Shown here: in pieces, positions 61,394-64,000 of the stretch | How positions within the stretch are numbered: the stretch's first letter is position 1 | How the letters are laid out: every line of letters starts with the position of its first letter | Translations under genes and position numbers: made by a program | Source of the DNA: JACPFN01 sp964406135 | Lineage (GTDB): Bacteria; Babelota; Babeliae; Babelales; Chromulinivoraceae | Assembly (NCBI GenBank): GCA_964406135.1 | Contig: CAYOQO010000004.1 | Span: 1 to 64,000, forward strand | Direction: 5' to 3' | DNA: 64,000 nucleotides | Notes under the pieces: generated by a model | Databases searched by the model: none | Told to the model about the DNA's origin: nothing | The model's input: the letters and a program-made list of their open reading frames with translations, nothing else

Positions 61394-61681
61394 TTAGTAC
61401 TCAGTTGCACAGAATGGCAACATTGCCATAATACGCGCTTTTTTAATTTCACGGCACAGCAAACGTTGATATTTGCTTGAATTTCCTGAAATACGTGAAG
61501 GTAAAATTTTACCACGCTCAGTTAAAAACTTCATCAACAAATCGATGTTTTTGTAATCTAAATCAGCTGCCATCGCAGGATTATTGGTAAAACGACATTG
61601 TTTTTTTGATCCAGCAGCTTTTTTACGAAATTTCTTTTTGAGTAAACGAGCGCTGATTTTTAATTTAATTTTTTTTGTCAT
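61394..61681 (-). CDS. rpsR: Ribosomal protein bS18
   Basis: A 95-residue small-subunit protein that pairs with bS6 on the platform. The family core is clear: CRFTNNPAMAADLDYKNIDL, LTERGKILPSRISGNSSKYQ (usual GKIxPRRITGTSAKHQ) and the end KKARIMAMLPF. A basic N-terminal extension of about 25 residues is present. It follows rpsF, the usual gene order, though no ssb stands between them. Confidence 0.96.
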   Translation of the reverse strand: MTKKIKLKISARLLKKKFRKKAAGSKKQCRFTNNPAMAADLDYKNIDLLMKFLTERGKILPSRISGNSSKYQRLLCREIKKARIMAMLPFCATEY

Positions 61682-61753
61682 AATTTTTCTTTTTAAGATT
61701 TAAATTTTATAAAGATTTAAGATTCCAGTTCAAGCATGAAACAGAATTATTTC

Positions 61754-62257
61754 TTACTCTGCTTTTTCTGATTCTGATTCATCAAAATCTGCTACCACAT
61801 CAATTTCTGCTGATCGGCTATGCTTAAAATCTGTAGATTTACGAGCAGGTCCTTTTTTGATCAATCCTTCCATCTCATTTCTTTTCAAAAAAGAATCGAT
61901 GTCTTGTGGATTGTCTTCCAATGAAGCTGGACGCTTATATTCAACAGGAGCATCTGCGCTTAAACGAGCAACGATATGCTTTGGAATCAATGTATTAAAT
62001 TTAAATACAAAAATTTCTTTGATTGAGTCTAATAACGCTTGTTTATTTTCAGCATCAACTTCAAAGCGTGTTAAAAAATAAACACCGTAATCATTATGAT
62101 TAACCGGATACGCTAAACGATACTTTCCCCAGCGATCAAATGATAGCAAGGTGCCTTTGTGTGCGCGAATAACTTTGGTAAAATGAGCCTTGATTGCTTC
62201 TGACTCATCTTTGGTGATTTCTGGAACTGTTAAAAACAGTACTTCATAACGAAACAT
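61754..62257 (-). CDS. rpsF: Ribosomal protein bS6
   Basis: A 167-residue protein. The ferredoxin-like core (residues 1-100: YEVLFLTVPEIT, WGKYRLAYPVNHNDYGVYFL) is standard; bS6 binds 16S rRNA with bS18. The C-terminal 65 residues form a charged extension ending in an acidic run (DFDESESEKAE), recalling the poly-Glu tail of E. coli bS6. It heads the rpsF-rpsR-truA block on the minus strand. Confidence 0.96.
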   Translation of the reverse strand: MFRYEVLFLTVPEITKDESEAIKAHFTKVIRAHKGTLLSFDRWGKYRLAYPVNHNDYGVYFLTRFEVDAENKQALLDSIKEIFVFKFNTLIPKHIVARLSADAPVEYKRPASLEDNPQDIDSFLKRNEMEGLIKKGPARKSTDFKHSRSAEIDVVADFDESESEKAE

Positions 62258-62378
62258 ACAGATGTACCCTATGTGGATTAATATATCAGTTATAATTTCA
62301 ACTAATATAATAGGTTATAATAAATAAAACACTTTTTTAGTGTAACAAAATCATTAAAAACGTCTAGTTTTCAAAAAA

Positions 62379-63053
62379 TCAGATCAAATTTTGAATTCTT
62401 TGAACAACGCGTCCAATATTTCTAAAGTAATCTTTTCCTCGAATTAAAACAACAGGAGAATCTTTTTGATTGAGCGGTGAAAGCAAGATAAAATCATCGG
62501 CATACGTTACCTTCATGATCGCTTTTTTGGTAACATCATTGCCATACTCGACAGCTCCGATTTCTCCAGTTCTGGTCCAAATTTCAGGCGAAATGATGAG
62601 TATATCGTTTTTGTAAAACACCGGCGCCATATGATTTGAATCTACGACCAACGCAAACATTGAACTATCAACAGCATTCAATGTTGGGATAAACACATCT
62701 TTGTACCCTGTTGTTGTTTGCATTAATTGATTGGTAAAAGGTGATGGATTTGATGGAATATCGCCCACCACAGGAACAATCCCAAGATGCAAAGCAATAT
62801 CCGCTTTTTCTGGCAAACTTACATTATTATCAATATTGTCAGTACGTTTACGACGCTGCATAAAAAGGTCAATTGGATTAACCTCAAAAGCATTTGCCAA
62901 TTTTCTCAGGGAATCTTCATTCCAACGGCGAGTACCGTTTTTAATATGGGTCAAATAACTTTCAGACATGCCTGTTTTTTCGGCAAGTACTTTGGTGGTC
63001 CAACCTTTTTCTCTGAGAAGTTCTTTCACGCGAAGCTCAGTTGAAAGAGACAT
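62379..63053 (-). CDS. Cro/CI-type transcription repressor with S24-like domain
   Basis: A 224-residue two-domain regulator. The N-terminal helix-turn-helix (KVLAEKTGMSESYLTHIKNG, residues about 22-41) binds DNA; the C-terminal S24/LexA-like domain starts near residue 95 (VVGDI). The Ser-Met-x-Pro site of cleavable LexA/CI proteins reads SNHMAP, so the Ser just before Met is His, and autoproteolysis is doubtful; dimer formation is probable. A good promoter with nearby GTATG repeats precedes the gene, which suggests self-control. Single regulator, no phage genes around. Confidence 0.85.
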   Translation of the reverse strand: MSLSTELRVKELLREKGWTTKVLAEKTGMSESYLTHIKNGTRRWNEDSLRKLANAFEVNPIDLFMQRRKRTDNIDNNVSLPEKADIALHLGIVPVVGDIPSNPSPFTNQLMQTTTGYKDVFIPTLNAVDSSMFALVVDSNHMAPVFYKNDILIISPEIWTRTGEIGAVEYGNDVTKKAIMKVTYADDFILLSPLNQKDSPVVLIRGKDYFRNIGRVVQRIQNLI

Positions 63054-63113
63054 AGCTACTCCTTAATTTTTAAATTTTTAATGGTATGGTAGTATGATGA
63101 TATTTCAACAGAG

Positions 63114-63141
63114 ATAATATCCAAAACTGGCTTTCTGTCAA
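63114..63141 (-). promoter_or_regulatory. Sigma-70 promoter of the S24-type repressor gene
   Basis: On the minus strand a perfect TTGACA (63136-63141) is followed by a 16-base spacer and TATTAT (63114-63119), 61 bases before the ATG. Between it and the gene lie repeated GTATG blocks (63084-63096) that may form an operator. Confidence 0.65.
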
Positions 63142-63191
63142 TCAACCGATCTTAAACAAAAGCCATAAACTAAAAGTAACTTTTAAAAAAT

Positions 63192-63854
63192 ATGACCACT
63201 CAAAATTTATATCAACTTGAACATGAACACTGGTCAAAAAAAAAATCTATCTGCGGAGTTGACGAAGTTGGACGAGGTTGCCTTGCAGGACCTGTCGTTA
63301 CAGCAGCAGCAATTTTACATTCAGAAATTTTTCATCCATTGCTCATTGATTCAAAAAAGCTTTCACAAAAAAATTTAGTTTTTATGTATCATTGGCTCCA
63401 AGATCATTGTCGATACAGCATTGCGATTGCAAGCAACAATATGATCGATCAATACAACATTTACAAAACAACTCAGATGATGATGAAACAAGCTCTGCTC
63501 AACCTTTTAATTCAACACAATCAAAGCCCTGCGCTCATTGTGATTGATGCAATGCCGCTCACACTTCAAACAACCCCTTTTGCGCAAATTCCTATCATTT
63601 CACCCACGCAAGCTGAATCAAAATCAGCTTCGGTTGCTGCAGCTTCTATCCTTGCAAAAGTAACACGAGATAACATTATGGCACGCATGTCACAAACATT
63701 TCCAAACTATGGATTTGAACAGCATAAAGGATATGCAACAGCACTGCATCAACAAAATTTAAAAAATTTCCAACCAAGCATTGTCCATCGACAAACATTT
63801 TTAAAAAAAATTTTAGAAGAAACAAAACATGAACAAAAATCAATTTTTTGCTGA
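63192..63854 (+). CDS. rnhB: Ribonuclease HII
   Basis: RNase HII removes ribonucleotides and RNA primers from DNA. The 220 residues carry CGVDEVGRGCLAGPVVTAAA with the DE metal pair, IDSKKLSQKN, VIDAM, and the late SKSASVAAASILAKVTRD. The length is normal. A short overlap (26 bases) in another frame with the next gene is seen. Confidence 0.96.
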   Translation: MTTQNLYQLEHEHWSKKKSICGVDEVGRGCLAGPVVTAAAILHSEIFHPLLIDSKKLSQKNLVFMYHWLQDHCRYSIAIASNNMIDQYNIYKTTQMMMKQALLNLLIQHNQSPALIVIDAMPLTLQTTPFAQIPIISPTQAESKSASVAAASILAKVTRDNIMARMSQTFPNYGFEQHKGYATALHQQNLKNFQPSIVHRQTFLKKILEETKHEQKSIFC

Positions 63855-64000
63855 AATAATCCAAGGCAATTTGTCCGAATGGACTGGTCAATGTTGGAAA
63901 TGGAATCAAATGCCCCAATTTGGATCACTCGTCGTTACGACTCACGAAAATTTACAAATCTTTGGAATTGTTCATACAATTACCACCGGATCCATGGACC
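63829..64000 (+). CDS. Partial gene at right edge, HAS-barrel-like start
   Basis: An ATG at 63829 inside the end of rnhB opens a frame that runs off the window (57 residues visible). The stretch FGSLVVTTHENLQIFGIVHT has the look of a small beta-barrel, as at the start of HerA-type ATPases (HAS-barrel), but this is only a suggestion. Confidence 0.5.
   Translation, partial: MNKNQFFAEIIQGNLSEWTGQCWKWNQMPQFGSLVVTTHENLQIFGIVHTITTGSMD

Noticed and set aside
62320..62345. Small hairpin ACACT-AAAAA-AGTGT after the repressor gene as terminator
   Set aside because: The stem is five bases of mostly weak pairs; it may act, but I cannot separate it from chance in AT-rich DNA.
1..64000. CRISPR array
   Set aside because: No set of regularly spaced identical repeats is seen; repeats in the ankyrin gene and the palindromic elements do not fit.
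1..64000. Insertion sequence or prophage
   Set aside because: No transposase, integrase or phage structural gene is found. The S24-type repressor stands alone beside ribosomal and RNase genes.

Overview
The window is an AT-rich chromosomal segment densely packed with bacterial housekeeping genes and with predicted exported proteins of unknown function. I infer a small-genome, host-associated, Gram-negative-like bacterium, most probably of the Dependentiae (TM6/Babela-like) group. The grounds are an ankyrin-repeat protein with a signal peptide, a chlamydia-like class Ic ribonucleotide reductase, a meso-DAP MurE, a membrane pyrophosphatase, and about 25 secreted proteins without recognisable family. 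No 16S rRNA or other decisive marker is present, so the placement is an inference.

Layout. 1-6400: tag glycosylase, ankyrin protein, a methyltransferase, a PhnA-type zinc-ribbon protein and a large exported protein. 6600: tRNA-Arg(TCT). 7900-12600: a partial F-type ATP synthase operon (c, two b-type subunits, delta, alpha; a, gamma, beta and epsilon are absent), preceded by two deoxynucleoside kinases. 12700-19050: a forward block with a possible outer-membrane barrel protein, an exported protein carrying a leucyl-tRNA-synthetase editing-like domain, recD2, a degenerate amidase and a GerMN-like protein. 20700-24300: leuS, a Cys-rich exported peptide and a Nudix protein. 24400-30600: exported proteins, including a tandem paralogous coiled-coil pair, plus mini zinc-ribbon genes. 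30700-32400: a delta' clamp-loader subunit and a ComEC remnant. 33000-36700: nrdB-nrdA. 37000-41900: thioredoxin-like protein, pyrophosphatase, smpB and tsaD. 41900-46900: small exported proteins, rho, secF and rpmA. 46900-54500: polA, mutY-like, murE and a sodium:amino-acid symporter. 54500-58400: ruvX, zinc ribbon, tsaB, MazG-like and a zinc-metalloprotease-like exported protein. 58400-64000: rsmE, a GNAT protein, truA, rpsR-rpsF, a Cro/CI-S24 repressor, rnhB and a partial gene.

How the genes connect. The AtpE ion site reads as the sodium type. With a K+-dependent-type membrane pyrophosphatase and a sodium:alanine-type symporter, this points to a sodium-based membrane energy economy. The two deoxynucleoside kinases and class Ic reductase supply dNTPs. 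TsaD and TsaB (t6A), TruA, RsmE and LeuRS serve translation.

Main points for a second look: the exported LeuRS-editing-like protein; a dispersed palindromic element that lies between genes, sits beside duplicated gene tails at holB and ruvX, and appears in frame inside rsmE; the sodium signature of AtpE; the Phe-for-Tyr class Ic NrdB; and several pseudo-enzyme remnants (amidase, ComEC).
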